This document shows positions 37,405 through 48,804 of a DNA stretch of 64,000 nt, one piece after another. Source of the DNA: Pseudocercospora fijiensis CIRAD86. Lineage: Eukaryota > Ascomycota > Dothideomycetes > Mycosphaerellales > Mycosphaerellaceae. The notes beneath the pieces were generated by a model. It worked only from the letters and a program-made list of their open reading frames with translations, had not been told where the DNA came from and did not search any database. Numbering within the stretch: position 1 is the first letter of the stretch; every line of letters starts with the position of its first letter. Position numbers and translations under genes: made by a program. Where the stretch lies: contig NW_006921536.1 of NCBI RefSeq assembly GCF_000340215.1, positions 3,743,092 through 3,807,091 on the forward strand, read 5' to 3'.

Positions 37405-38120
37405 CGACGGCGACGAAAATCCTATAGTACTTCTACCGAGAATTATAACGAGATACTATAAAAGACAAGAAACTATATAGCGGGACCTAAAGTAGTATAG
37501 AACTCGTACGAGTCGAGACTAATTAGGCTATCCGCCGCGAGTCGGTAGCAGTAATAGTAGTAATAGGATATAGATATAGTAGCTAAGAGGCTAGATAGGA
37601 CAAGGAAACTAGATAGCGGGAAGTAAAGCAGTACGGAACTTATACGACTCTAGGCCGAGTAGGGTATCTACCGCGAGTCGGTAGTAGTAATAGTAGCAAT
37701 AGGATATAGATATAGTAGCTAAGAGGCTAGATAGGACAAGGAAACTAGATAGCGGGAAGTAAAGCAGTACGGAACTTATACGACTCTAGGCCGAGTAGGG
37801 TATCTACCGCGAGTCGGTAGTAGTAATAGTAGCAATAGGATATAGATATAGTAGCTAGGAGGCTAGATAGGATAAGGAAACTAGATAGCGGAAAGTAAAG
37901 CAGTACGGAACTTATACGACTCTAGGCCGAGTAGGGCATCCGTAGTAAGTCGGTAGTAGTAATAGTAGTAATAGGATATAGATCTAGTAGCCGGGAGGCT
38001 AGATCGGACAAGGAAACTAGATAACAGGAAGTTAAGCAGTACGGAACTTATACGAATCGAGGCTAAGTAGGCTATCTATAGCGAGTCGGTAGCAGTAGTA
38101 GTAGTAGTAGAATACTAGGG
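37405..38120. repeat. 136-bp tandem array, about five units
   Basis: GTCGGTAG recurs at 37541, 37677, 37813, 37949 and 38085, always 136 bp apart. Units contain GTAGTAATAGTAGYAATAGG and AAGTAAAGCAGTACGGAACT. The unit sequence is unrelated by eye to the 136-bp array at 34.3-35.0 kb. The first copy (before 37541) is diverged. Confidence 0.95.
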
Positions 38121-38129
38121 TAGTAGCTA

Positions 38130-40140
38130 GGATAATAATTTTAACTAGTAGTAGCTAAACTCTTTAGTACTATATTAATCTATATTAAGGCCTATCGCGA
38201 TAAAATGTATAGGCATACGTATCTAGAATCAAATTAGTCGCTATATATGCCGGAATGTTTTAAGTCACTTCTAGGTAATTCGACAATCCGCGAAGGCGTA
38301 GTTGCCGCTAGTATATAGGATATAGGTTAGTCTAGCGCTAACTAAGCGTCTAATACGAAGACGGTAATACTAGAAAATAGCATTATAATATAGAAGGATA
38401 TAAGTTTAATATATTAATAGTATTACCGAAAAGTGTAGGCTAACTCTAAAATACCGAGTCGTAGTATTAATCCGCCTCTAAATTATTAATCGACCTCGAA
38501 CTTAGTAACCCTATATAGAAATAATGCATATGTCTATACTAGACTAGCAATGCTCGTACGCTAACCTGCGATAGTATACAATACTGCCTTAAGCTAACCG
38601 TAGCAAACGTTTATCGTACTACTTAGGGTTAGCGGTAGCTAAACATTCGAGTTATAGTAAAACGTACTTATCTAGATACTATCGATATACTACTTATCTA
38701 CCCCGCGGACTATAGCAATAGCACGAGCCTTACTAGCGTCCTAGTCTAATATACTGCTATCCGGAAATATAATATAGTCGGCGAGCTTAGAATTAGCTAG
38801 AACTAGATCGTATAGGAGGTATATAAACTAGTCTTCTAGGTACGAGCGATCGAGTAGTAAATCCTTGTTAGCGAACTAGCCTATAAAATAGAAAGAGGCA
38901 CTAGTAGTAGTATAATTGCTACCGACTAGAAAATAGTAGACGCGAGTATTATTACCCTCCCCGGCCTACTAGTATAGAAAGCCGATCTACTTTAGGTTAT
39001 AACCTACAATATCCTATTAAGTATAGGCGACCGAGTAGGTAATACCCGGCTAAAGCACCTATATCGACACGATTAGCTCTAGATCTCGCTACGTCGAAGA
39101 TATAGCCTAGTATAAGGGCAATTCGACCCCGACTAGAAACACACCTAGCCGACCTTAATACCTAGAACCCTAAAGCGGGTTAGAGCCGCGGGCTCTAGCT
39201 AATAGAATAGTGCTATTAGCTAGGGAGCGGATAACTAGCGCACTATCCCTAGAGCGATGCGAGACCCGATACTTAGCTACGCTAGAGGTTAAGACATAGG
39301 TTAATATTAATAAGTCGGCGTATAGGTCTATATAATAGCGTATATATAATAGCGTATATATAAAAATCAAATAGAGTCGATAGGATAAGGCTTTATACTT
39401 CTATCTAATAGGCGTACCGATAGGGTAGTCGTAACTGCTACGAGTCTTAGAGGCCTTAGATTTGATATAAACCGCTTATTAGATACCGCCTTAAACGACG
39501 TCGTTACTAAGTCGGCTAAGCAATACTTACTAGCAGTTACTCGAGCGCTATTCGTTTACTTTGCTTAGGAATACAACCTAGCTATAATATAACTAGAGCA
39601 AGCCTTAGTAGTACCGGGCGAATTTAACGTAATTAATAATACTATAGGGTAGTATTAAACCGGAGCAATGCTACTTCTATACGTATAAAGAATTAAATAT
39701 ATACAACGCATTTTACGGTATAATATACAGGCCTTAGGGCGTTAGGAGTAACGTAGAAATCTAGTCGAAATATAGTACGGTCGTTTATATTTAGTATTAA
39801 TTTTCCGATTAGTCCTAACTAGTAACCGTCGACCGAGTCGGACGGCGAGTCGGTATACAAATTAGTATTTAAATATTATCGTAAGAGGCGCTAGTAGAGT
39901 AATATTAAGTTAGTATAATCGAACGGGATAAATCCGAGTTTTTGCCGAATCCGTAGGCTACGAATCGATATCGAGTCGGACCCCGACTTATACCTAACTT
40001 CGTAGTAGTAAGGGGGGTTTGCTAAGTACTATACTTATAGTAGGGCTAAAGAGCCTTAGTAACTTCGTATACGTCGATATACGATAAACCTATAGTAGCT
40101 ATAATAATAGCGCCTATTATCGAAAGCTAGCTATATATAT
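38130..40140 (+). other. RIP-broken coding-like region, family unknown
   Basis: Plus-strand reading has stop-poor stretches, for example LRGLRFDINRLLDTALNDVV (near 39.44-39.50 kb) and ALVVPGEFNVINNTIG (near 39.60-39.66 kb). This may be a second gene of the large element, upstream of its transposase. No motif secures a family. Confidence 0.4.
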
Positions 40141-40194
40141 AGTAATGTCTTACTATATCGAATACAGGTTATATAACTAGCTACTTAAAAGCTC

Positions 40195-40278
40195 CTACGG
40201 CTATAAGCAATATAGAAACAAGTGCGAGAAACGCGCCTACGGCTATAAGCAATATAGAAACAAGTACGAGAAACGCGT
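40195..40278 (+). repeat. In-frame 42-bp tandem duplication in the transposase N-terminus
   Basis: Two units (40195-40236 and 40237-40278) differ mainly by one RIP-type G to A (GTGCGAG against GTACGAG). Each encodes 14 residues with a YGYKQYRNKCEKR core, which before RIP could have been a His/Cys metal-binding motif. Confidence 0.9.
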
Positions 40279-42117
40279 CGTACTAAAAGAATTTGCTAAG
40301 CACGATTCTACTATAAATAATGCCGCGAAGCGAGCCCGACTTAACTTATATATAATCTAAGGTAGCGACTAGAGCGCCGAACAAGCTAACGACAGATCGA
40401 TAGTAGAAGGTATATAGTAAGACGTAAATAAAGAAGGCACAATAGAAGCTATTCTAGCAATAATATTAACGCTAATAGTACTAGCGCTATAGGAAGACAA
40501 AGGAAGTATAGATAGTATTAAATAGGATAGATATCTTAAATTACCGGAATTCGATATATAGGATAGCCTAGCGGACGAAGACGAAATAGAGAGCGTATAG
40601 GCAACTACCGCCGGAACGATAATAACGCTAGGAAGGTAGAAGTTAATAAGATTACGGCTAACACTAAAAGGCTACTATACCGCGGATAATATCGATATAT
40701 TTACCAAATACACTAGCCGTACCGCTAGCAAGCCTATAGCTAGGTATAGTATAATTATAGTTTAGTATAGTAGAGTAAATATAAGCGCCTAATCTATAAG
40801 TAGCGTTAAAATACGAATATAAGATACTACTTCGGGCGAGTACGGAACATTTAAGTTACTATTTAATATAAGCTTTACGCAATTCTTAAAGAGAGAGAGA
40901 ATATCCGGATATACAATTGCGAGGCTTTTCGAAGACGAGAGGCTAGTACTACTATACGATCTACTAAGCTAGAAAAGCGTAAAAGTTATAACGTCGAAAC
41001 TGCGAGCCGGCGGTATACTACTATCGAGGGCATTAGGTTAAATAAAGGTTCGAAAGCTATACCTTCCGATAAGTCGAACGGGTTACGGTAGTATAGAACT
41101 AGTACTACGATACCGATCTGTTAAGAAAGTAGTAATGTTCTTAATAGGTTATAGTAGCTTTAGGAATAATCTAGTATATAAGCTATATCGAGTATAGACG
41201 ACTAACGACCTACTACGGCGAATCTACTCTAATATAGCGTTAGTAGACTAGTAGTAGGATAACTAGAGCAAGATAAACATAGACGGCGTAACGATTATAC
41301 CTCTAGTTGTATTAACCGATAAAACGTAGATAACTAACTTCTAAGGTAACTTAATAGTATACCCTATATACCTTACTATTAGAAACCTATACGTACGAGT
41401 ACGTAACGCGAACAATAGACCCGGTACGATCTTACTAGGACTACTGCCGGTCGTTAAGGATAGCGATAGTTTTACTAAAAATAGTATATATTATATATCG
41501 ATAGTATATATCTTTCGCTCTGCTATAAAAGCGGCCGACGGCGAGGGCTAGGACATTATATACGTAGATAGCGCGACGCGCAGGTACTTTCTAATCTTAG
41601 TAGTAATATTAGTAGACTATAAAAAGCAAGTTGCAATTACCGGAGTTAAGATAAACATATATTATCTAAGTTGCCTAGTACACCTAATAGAACGAGAGTA
41701 CCTCGATATTATAGTAGAATAGCGGTTATACGACTCTACGAAGTAGCGATATCTAAGGTAACGTAAAGGCGAATATATAGCGAAGGATCCGTAGAATATC
41801 TACGATATCGATTGCTTTATATAGCGCTAGAAACACGTTAATATATACCGGTCTTTAGTAGTAGATATACTATACTAGCTACTAAAAGGAGTGCTAATAT
41901 ACGCAATCTAATAGACTACGGACCTACTAGTAGACAAGATAAGCTATATAAAAACGAGGAGATACCGACTAGTTACCGACTCGACCCTAAATAGGGGCCT
42001 ATCTACTAAAACAAGAAAGCTAGGGAAAATAGTAGTATAAGGGATTATCGATATAATACTAGATAGACGGTTCGCGTATATACCCGTATATACTAATCTT
42101 CGCAAGTTCTACTACTA

Positions 42118-42125
42118 CTTAGTAG
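42118..42125. repeat. Target-site duplication of hAT-2, left copy
   Basis: CTTAGTAG, repeated exactly at 51718-51725. Eight bases is the diagnostic length for hAT transposons. Confidence 0.95.
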
Positions 42126-42146
42126 TAGACCCCGCAGTAGTTCGGG
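42126..42146. repeat. Left terminal inverted repeat of hAT-2
   Basis: TAGACCCCGCAGTAGTTCGG; the right end gives the same sequence in reverse complement apart from one RIP-type A/G difference. Just inside are repeats of GGTTTGGTT type, typical subterminal sites for hAT transposases. Confidence 0.9.
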
Positions 42147-42239
42147 TTAGTTTGGTTTAGTTTGCTAAGCCGAAACTCTAGTTTGGTTTAGGTTGGTTTG
42201 CTAAGCAACTATATAAGTAGCTAGTTCGAACCATATAAT

Positions 42240-43100
42240 TTATCGGTTTTTAAGAAGTGTACGAATGTATACGTAGCTTTAAGCAAGCCCTTTGTAAGAC
42301 TTAGTAGTGTAGCCGGCAGCGTAGCCGGTATTTTTAGTCCTTAGTACTTATAGAATTTTCGAATCCTACTTAGGCTACGTAGTTGTATGAAGGTACTTAT
42401 ATGACCTCAAATCTATAGACAATCAGCTAAGGGCACTAACTAATCAAAAGCATATACATATATATACAAGGCATTATAGTTTAGTTCGGAAACTGCACTC
42501 CTTAGGTATGAATTTCATCCTTTCGTTTACGGTTCAATTCCCTAACTGCTTAGTAGAATATCTTTATCTAGATCTAGGTAGAACTTATCGATTTCCCTAG
42601 AAGTCCTCCTCCTTAAAAAGTTTATATACTTTCCTACCGAACTATTCGACAATATTAAGTACTAGGATAGCTCCTCCCTCGGTATCGGTATAGTATATAA
42701 AAGAGCTATAAGGTAGCTCTATAGAACGTTCTACTAGTTACTCGCTATACTAAGGCCGAATACTAGTTCGTTCCTTAGAACTCTTAGTTATTTAGGAGAT
42801 ATAAAGGGTAGGGCAGGTAGTAACTTCGTATTATATAAGGAGGTAGAGGCTGCTATAGAAGAGGCCTTTAACCTATAGAAGATAGTGAAAGATATAGAGG
42901 CAGCTATAGGTCTAGGTACCTAGTTGAATTTTCAGTAGGTAGAGTATAAGGATATTTAGAGGGAATATTAGGTAGAGTTGCGAAGGTAGGTATATAATAT
43001 GCTCTAGAAAATAGGGATAGTGCCTATAACTATAACTATTAGGCTCTTCAACCTTCCTTATTTTTCCCTGTTTTCTTTTTATAAAAATCTAAACTAATAC
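42240..43100 (+). pseudogene. hAT-2 internal region with lighter RIP and a helical coding remnant
   Basis: TG and CA are clearly more common here than in the rest of the element (for example TATGACCTCAAATC and GCACTCCTTAGGTATGAA). From about 42.82 to 43.09 kb one plus-strand frame is nearly open and predicts a charged, helical product (LYKEVEAAIEEAFNL, then VELRR), ending near ITITIRLFNLPYFSLFSF. No family is recognised. It could be cargo of the hAT, or a separate small insertion. Confidence 0.4.
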
Positions 43101-43834
43101 AAATCAACCGGAATATCTATCTTCTTTTAGTTCTTTAAAAAACCTAGCAGCGTAGCTAGTAGCGTAGCCGGCAGCGTAGCCGGCAGCGTAGCCGGCCTTT
43201 TTACTCCTTAGTACTAACGGGATTTTAGGAGACTTCTATTCCGTATAGCTAATAAAGTATACTATACTATATATATATGCTTAGAGAGTATTTAGAGCGC
43301 GGTATATAGCGCCGTATAATAGCGGCTTATTTCGTATATAGAAAAGCTTATAGATAATACTACGAACATCCTTTCTACTAGAACATCTATCCTACCTAGC
43401 ACCGTCTCGAATATAGACATTCTAGCCTTTTAGAATCTAATCGAGTGCTTTGAAATCCTTGTCTATAATCGTTATACGCTTCGCGTAGATAGCTATAAGG
43501 TTGACCGCTAAAATAGTATTAGCATAGTCCGAAAAGAGGTAAAAGAGAAATATATATTCGAAGATACGAACTAGGTAGGCTTCTATAGCCTCTTAAAGGG
43601 CGCCTATCGCGGAGGCTTAGAAGCGAAGGTCCGTTCTATAATCCTAGGCAATTTCGCGAATAAGTCGTTAGAAAGGAGCTTTACGGATTAGGAGCTAAGA
43701 ACTCTTCTAATACTACCGAATCTTACGGAGGGCTACGGCTAAAGAAGGATTAGTAAAAAGATAGTAAGAATGCCGGCTACGCTACCGGCTACGCTACCGG
43801 CTACGCTGCCGGCTATAAATAGGACTTACTTCCT

Positions 43835-44080
43835 AGGCGCTATCGACGCTTCGTACGATTGCTACTAGTAGTAGAAGCGCTAGTTATAGTCTTGCGTAGA
43901 GCCTTGCCCGCCGTTATCTTACGCGGAGCCTTGCTCGCGACGCCCTTTCTAGTACCGGAGCTAGCGGTAGTAGCAGTAGCCCTCTTACGTTAATATACTA
44001 TACTCGTTCTACTATTTCCGGTCTTATTACGACCCGTAGAAGCACTAGGTCCCTTCTTGCGAGGCGTCGTAACTTAGTTA
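43835..44080 (-). pseudogene. Basic, histone-tail-like remnant in hAT-2
   Basis: The minus strand reads PRKKGPSASTGRNKTGNSRT, one stop, then RKRATATTASSGTRKGVASK and further Lys/Arg/Ala/Ser/Thr-rich residues, ending KRR and a stop at about 43835. Composition resembles linker-histone tails or a basic C-terminal tail of a DNA-binding protein. No folded domain is visible. Confidence 0.35.
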
Positions 44081-45987
44081 AGTAGACTCGCTATTATAAA
44101 AGTCGTCGAATTAAGGAAAAAAGTGCGTTACGAAGGTATACGAAGGCGCGCGCGGAGCGAGGGTATTGCGGAGGTAGTAGATATAGAGCGTAGAGGTATA
44201 GGTATCGATACGAAGGTTGAATATAGCGGTAGTATCGCGGTATCGCTAGGTAATAGAGTAAGCTTCGCGCAAGCCTATATTATAGTAACGTTAGAGCAAG
44301 GAAAGAAGGTAGGCACGGCTAAAAAAGGTAGGCACGGCTAAAAAAGGCAGGTACGGGAGACTTTGAAATATAGCCGGCATATATAGCCGGTATAGTAATA
44401 GGCGAAAGCCTCCTTTTAATAAATAGCCGGCGTAATAATAGTATCTTACTATAGTATAGATATTCTTTAGTAATGCCTTTACTAGCTATAGTAATCTTAT
44501 AAGTAACCTAGGCCTATTGCTAGTAAATATAAGAAATATCAGGTAGGCTATACTAAACAAGCTAGTTATTTAGTAGGAAAAGGCCTACTACCGTCTCTAT
44601 ATGCCGGCTACGAGTGCCGGCTATCGCTCTAAATTCAACTCCGCCCTATCTCGGAGGCTAAGGTACCGAGCGGAAACCCTATAGCTTATATTTACTCGGT
44701 TATCGCGGAGCGCTTATAGGTAAGGTATTAGAAAAGAGTATAAAAAGTACGAGAAGAGTATCCTAGGATATAGGTCGTAAGTAAATAAGAGTAGTACGCC
44801 TAGTTATTTATATAGTACGTTACTCTATACGACTAAGAGCCTATATTATCTTATGCTTCGCTTATAAGACCTCGACTCTACTAGTATACTATCGATCTCT
44901 TCCTCGGTCGCTAATACGCTGTCTTAATTCTTCTTCGAGTTACCGGACTTAGTGCGTATCTATAGCTATGCAATAGCGCTACGCATTATAGAGAATTTCT
45001 CGTTAAAGTTTCTCTCTCGTAGGCTTGCTATCTACCTCGTAGTATAGAGGATCAAAGTGCTAATACTAAAGAATCTCCTTATAGTTAGGATGCTAGGGCT
45101 CCTTAGGACCTTTATATTTTAGGTCTAAATAGAGACGTATTATAAACGTTCTATCGCCCTTTCGCTTACTACCCGGTAGGTCGCGATATGCGAAGAAACT
45201 AATCTAAATGTAGCTCGTCTCTATAATAGCCGGGTAAATATAGAGCGCTAGGTTTCTACTTCGTACCTTAGATTTAGGGACGGCGCGGATATAAAATCAG
45301 AAATATAGCCGGTACCTATAGCCGGCAAAAGGATGCGAAAATAGGCCTCCTCCTAGGTTAATTTAACGACTAAATACAATTTCTAACTAATCCGCTATAA
45401 ACCGACGCCGAATTTTAGCTAGAAGCTGTATATCTTTATTTTAAAGAGTAACCCGCTTCGTATAGATAGCAAGGAGGTTTAAAAGCTTAAGCTCGGTTAC
45501 GAGAAATGCCTCCGTAGCTTCCTAAAGAGCACTAATCGCTTTAGCCGTAAATCGTATACTAAACCGAAAATCTAATATAATTTCTCGGACGAGTCGCTAG
45601 AAGGGAGTCTTAGGGATTAAAAGCTCGGTCCCTCTTTTGTTTTAGAAAAGCCGGATCTAGCGAAGGGTAATAGTACCTAGTTTAAAGCGCCGCTTCTTTG
45701 TCGTCGAGTCCTACCTTGTTCCCTTTCTTTTAATAGAAAGATAACTTTTCTTCGCGATAGTCTTCGTCCGCCTACTCTTTTTAGCCTTCTCCTATCTACC
45801 TATAGCCTTCTTATTTTTCGGTACTGTTTTCCGAGGAACCCCCTTCCTTCGTATATATTACGGAGAGCCTTGCTCTTCCGATATCTCGTTCTCGCTACGG
45901 TCTCCCTATACTTAGCTTACTTTACCCTTGCCCTTTAGCCTCTAAAGATATTTATCTACGCGTTTAGGCGACGAGGGTATATCGGTA

Positions 45988-46087
45988 NNNNNNNNNNNNN
46001 NNNNNNNNNNNNNNNNNNNNNNNNNNNNNNNNNNNNNNNNNNNNNNNNNNNNNNNNNNNNNNNNNNNNNNNNNNNNNNNNNNNNNNN
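45988..46087. other. Assembly gap (100 N) inside hAT-2
   Basis: Exactly 100 N, so the true size is unknown and the 9592-bp length of hAT-2 is nominal. Confidence 1.
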
Positions 46088-46379
46088 ATAAAGGATAGTA
46101 GCTTAAGGAAGGGGAGGTAGCCGGCTTAGGAAGGCCCGAAGAGCCGAATCCTTAAGGTATATTTGTCTTTAAGAATATAGGAAAAGGGAAGAAGGAGAGG
46201 AAGAGCGAATAGAGAATTAGAAATAGTCCGTAGGTAAGCGGGGTCGGTTGCTATAGCAACTAGTCTATTTAGGTCCTAGGAATTCGAAACACATTTCGGA
46301 TATATACCGGCTATATATACCGGCTATATTACCTTATACGTAAACGCTTCGTCTCCTTAAAGCTACTCTAAGCCTATAT

Positions 46380-48130
46380 ACGTTTCCGCTTCTCGATCCG
46401 GTATCGCCTTCTACCTCCGCCCTCCTCCTCTTCGTTATCGCTAATTAGGGTTTCGCTTAGACTAAATTTCGTATTCTCTTCGCGCTTCTAGGTTTCTTCG
46501 ATCTTAAGGTTTTCTAATTCCTCGATCAACTCCTTTAGTATAATCTTTAGTAACCTACCTTAGCGATTCTAGTAGAGGAGATAGTATCGGAATACTATAA
46601 TAGATTCGAAGGTAGTAGGCGAGTATATTCGATTAAAGCGGCCCTAGTAATGAGCGATACTAAAAGACCTCTTATAGCCTATACCTACGCTCGGGATAGC
46701 GAGGACGTCCCGAGCGACCGACGCTATCGTTAGAAACTTAGGCTCTAACCGCTACTATATAGCGAGAATATCGTCTCCGAATTCGTCTAGAAGACCGGTA
46801 AGATCTAGAGATTATTAGCCCTCTTTCCGAGCCTACGGGTTTATACTTACTCGCGCGCCGATAGAGATCGAACTCTTCTTTATTTACTTTAGTAGTTGCT
46901 TCCTCTTCTGCCTCTACTTCCTACCTACGAAACAGGTATAATATCGGAGCCTTCTAAACCTTCTTTTTCTTTATAGGAGCTGCATTTAGACTAGTTTCTT
47001 TCCGACGCTCGTAGAATATCTTTTCTAGAATAGTCTAGTAATGCTTCGGCTATACCTCGTCCGCCTTCTATTCCGGCCTCTACTAGTATATATCCTTTTC
47101 TACCGGGTTAAGCAAGCACGCAACGCTATAGATATCCCCGAACGAGTTAAAGGTAGTATTATAATATTTATATAACTTAGCATAGGAGGTGTCTATAGCT
47201 TTCGTTATAGCTACTTTCTAGGGAACGCTCTTCTTAGCTAGCTTAGCTACGGTTTCCTCGAGCTCGTTAAAGAGCTAGTTATAGTATATAAAGATAAGGT
47301 AGATCGTCGGTCCTCGGGTTCTTCTAATCGTAGTAGTAACCTTCGCGTAATGCTTACTAATATCGACGAAATACTCTACTTAGCGCTATTCGGCGGCGGT
47401 AAGGCCGAGCTACTTAATACCCTCGGAACTCTAATAGATCTCGAGAGCGGTACGTAAAGTATATCCCCTTATAACTATATAGAAAGTCGAATCGAACCGG
47501 GTCTTAACGTCTTAGGTAAAACGGAGTAGGCGCTAAGGAGGCCGCTTTTACTATCGCTTATTCTATACGATATTCTAGGCATCGGTTTTAGGGCGCTCGA
47601 TTAGGTTCTTTTAAATAGCCTCGAATCGGTTATATCTCTATAAGCTCGAGTTCGTATATATTGCTAGACGACGAAGCTAGAGAAAAAGAGTTAGAACTAT
47701 ACTAGGTTGCCGGCTATAGGTACCGGCTACGGACAAAAGTTATACCTTATATAAAACGAGAGCGAGGCTCTCTACCTTATCCCGTCTTATTACTATAATA
47801 AGTTTCTCGACTTTCGACTTTGCTTTATCCTTATCTAGGATCTTCTATTAGTCGTCGTTTAATAGTATAATTTTAAGCGTCTTAAAGAGGGCTCGGATCG
47901 CGATTTGAACTATATAAGCGAAGTAGGGAAACTTCTATAGGGATATAACTAGCAACGACGTCGGCTCCGATTCGTTAGGGCTAGGGCTATTAATAGGCTC
48001 CTCTTTATCGTTATTATCGTACGTATTATCGTGCGTATCCGGAATCGTAGCGAGCTTAATATTCGGAAGATTAAGCTAGATTGTAGACCTTATAATCTCC
48101 TCTACGTACTCGACCCTATCGATACAATTA
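46380..48130 (-). pseudogene. hAT transposase, C-terminal half with dimerisation domain
   Basis: Minus-strand reading from high to low coordinate: an acidic region at about 48.0 kb; DVKTRFDSTFYIVTRGYTLR (near 47.45-47.51 kb); a helical stretch with VEYFVDISKHYAKVTTTI (near 47.3-47.4 kb); KLYKYYNTTFNSFGDIYSVA (near 47.1-47.2 kb); then at 46.65-46.75 kb LTIASVARDVLAIPSVGIG followed by SFSIAHY. The last part is the hAT-family dimerisation motif (P-x-L-A-x-x-A-R-D-V-L-x-I-P-x-S...E-R-x-F-S). A charged tail follows to about 46.38 kb. Trp, Gln and Arg codons are replaced by stops. The N-terminal part probably continues to about 49-51 kb but is unreadable. Confidence 0.8.
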
Positions 48131-48715
48131 GTAATTTTAAAGACATATACGAGTGAATTGTATATATAACGCCTTATATAATGTTCGATTATTACTAGCG
48201 TTGTCCGTAGTAATCGAGATTAGTTTCGTTATTACGCTAACCCTATCTATTGCCGTATAGACAAGCTTCGCTATATCCTTACTAGTATAGGAACCTAGAA
48301 TTTTAGGGAATCCGATTATAAGTTCCTAGAGTTTCTAATCCGAATTAATAAAGTATAGTATAATCGAGAGGAAGGAGGCTCTTATAGTCCGGCTTAACTA
48401 GCTATCGATAGCAATAGCTACTCGGCGAGTATTACGGAGGATCTCCCGAATATCGTCTAACGCAGCCTCTTTGTTCTTTTCGAATATAATACGCTAGGTT
48501 GTCGCGCCGAGAAATAGGGGAAGGTAGTTTGTAAGATATAGGTATATCTTCTATATAGACTCCCTTTCGTAGAAGTCTTCCGGAAGACCGTTTATAGCTA
48601 GCATTTCGTTTGCTAGTTGCTTAAAGTCTTCGGGGGAGAAATCGGTAGCCTTTAATCCTAGAGCTTCCTTAAGCGCAGCCTATAATAATTAGCTAGACCT
48701 CTACGGTTGATTTAA

Positions 48716-48804
48716 GTAGCCGGAATCTGTAGCCGGAATCTATAGCCGGAATCTGTAACCGGTAGCTGTAGCCGGTAGCTATAGCCGGTAGCTATAGCCG
48801 GCAT
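48716..48804. repeat. 13-bp minisatellite with TAGCCGG core (hAT-2)
   Basis: Counterpart of 1288-1378 with the same seven units; differences are C/T and G/A only. Confidence 0.9.

Larger units (their letters stand above)
40145..42125 (+). pseudogene. Plavaka-type transposase, segment 1 (N-terminal and catalytic part)
   Basis: Begins with a Cys/His-like region (YGYKQYRNKCEKR, duplicated) and a charged linker, then a transposase core. At 41.28-41.47 kb it reads IIPLVVLTDKT..TNF.GN and then VYPIYLTIRNLY...RNANNRPGTILLGLLPV, matching the conserved Plavaka segment (PLI..SDKT...F.G....PVYLTI.NI....R..PS....LLG.LP). Plavaka elements are CACTA-like cut-and-paste DNA transposons known in fungi. The segment ends at the hAT-2 insertion and resumes at 51726. 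Trp and Gln codons are stops. Confidence 0.75.

Noticed and set aside
39170..39370. 66-codon minus-strand open stretch, hydrophobic and Tyr-rich
   Set aside because: No family resemblance, and it overlaps a plus-strand coding-like stretch; likely a by-product of TA-rich sequence.
44123..44341. 72-codon plus-strand open stretch in hAT-2
   Set aside because: Basic Lys/Arg composition but no family, and the minus strand carries the more convincing basic remnant next to it; not strong enough to call.
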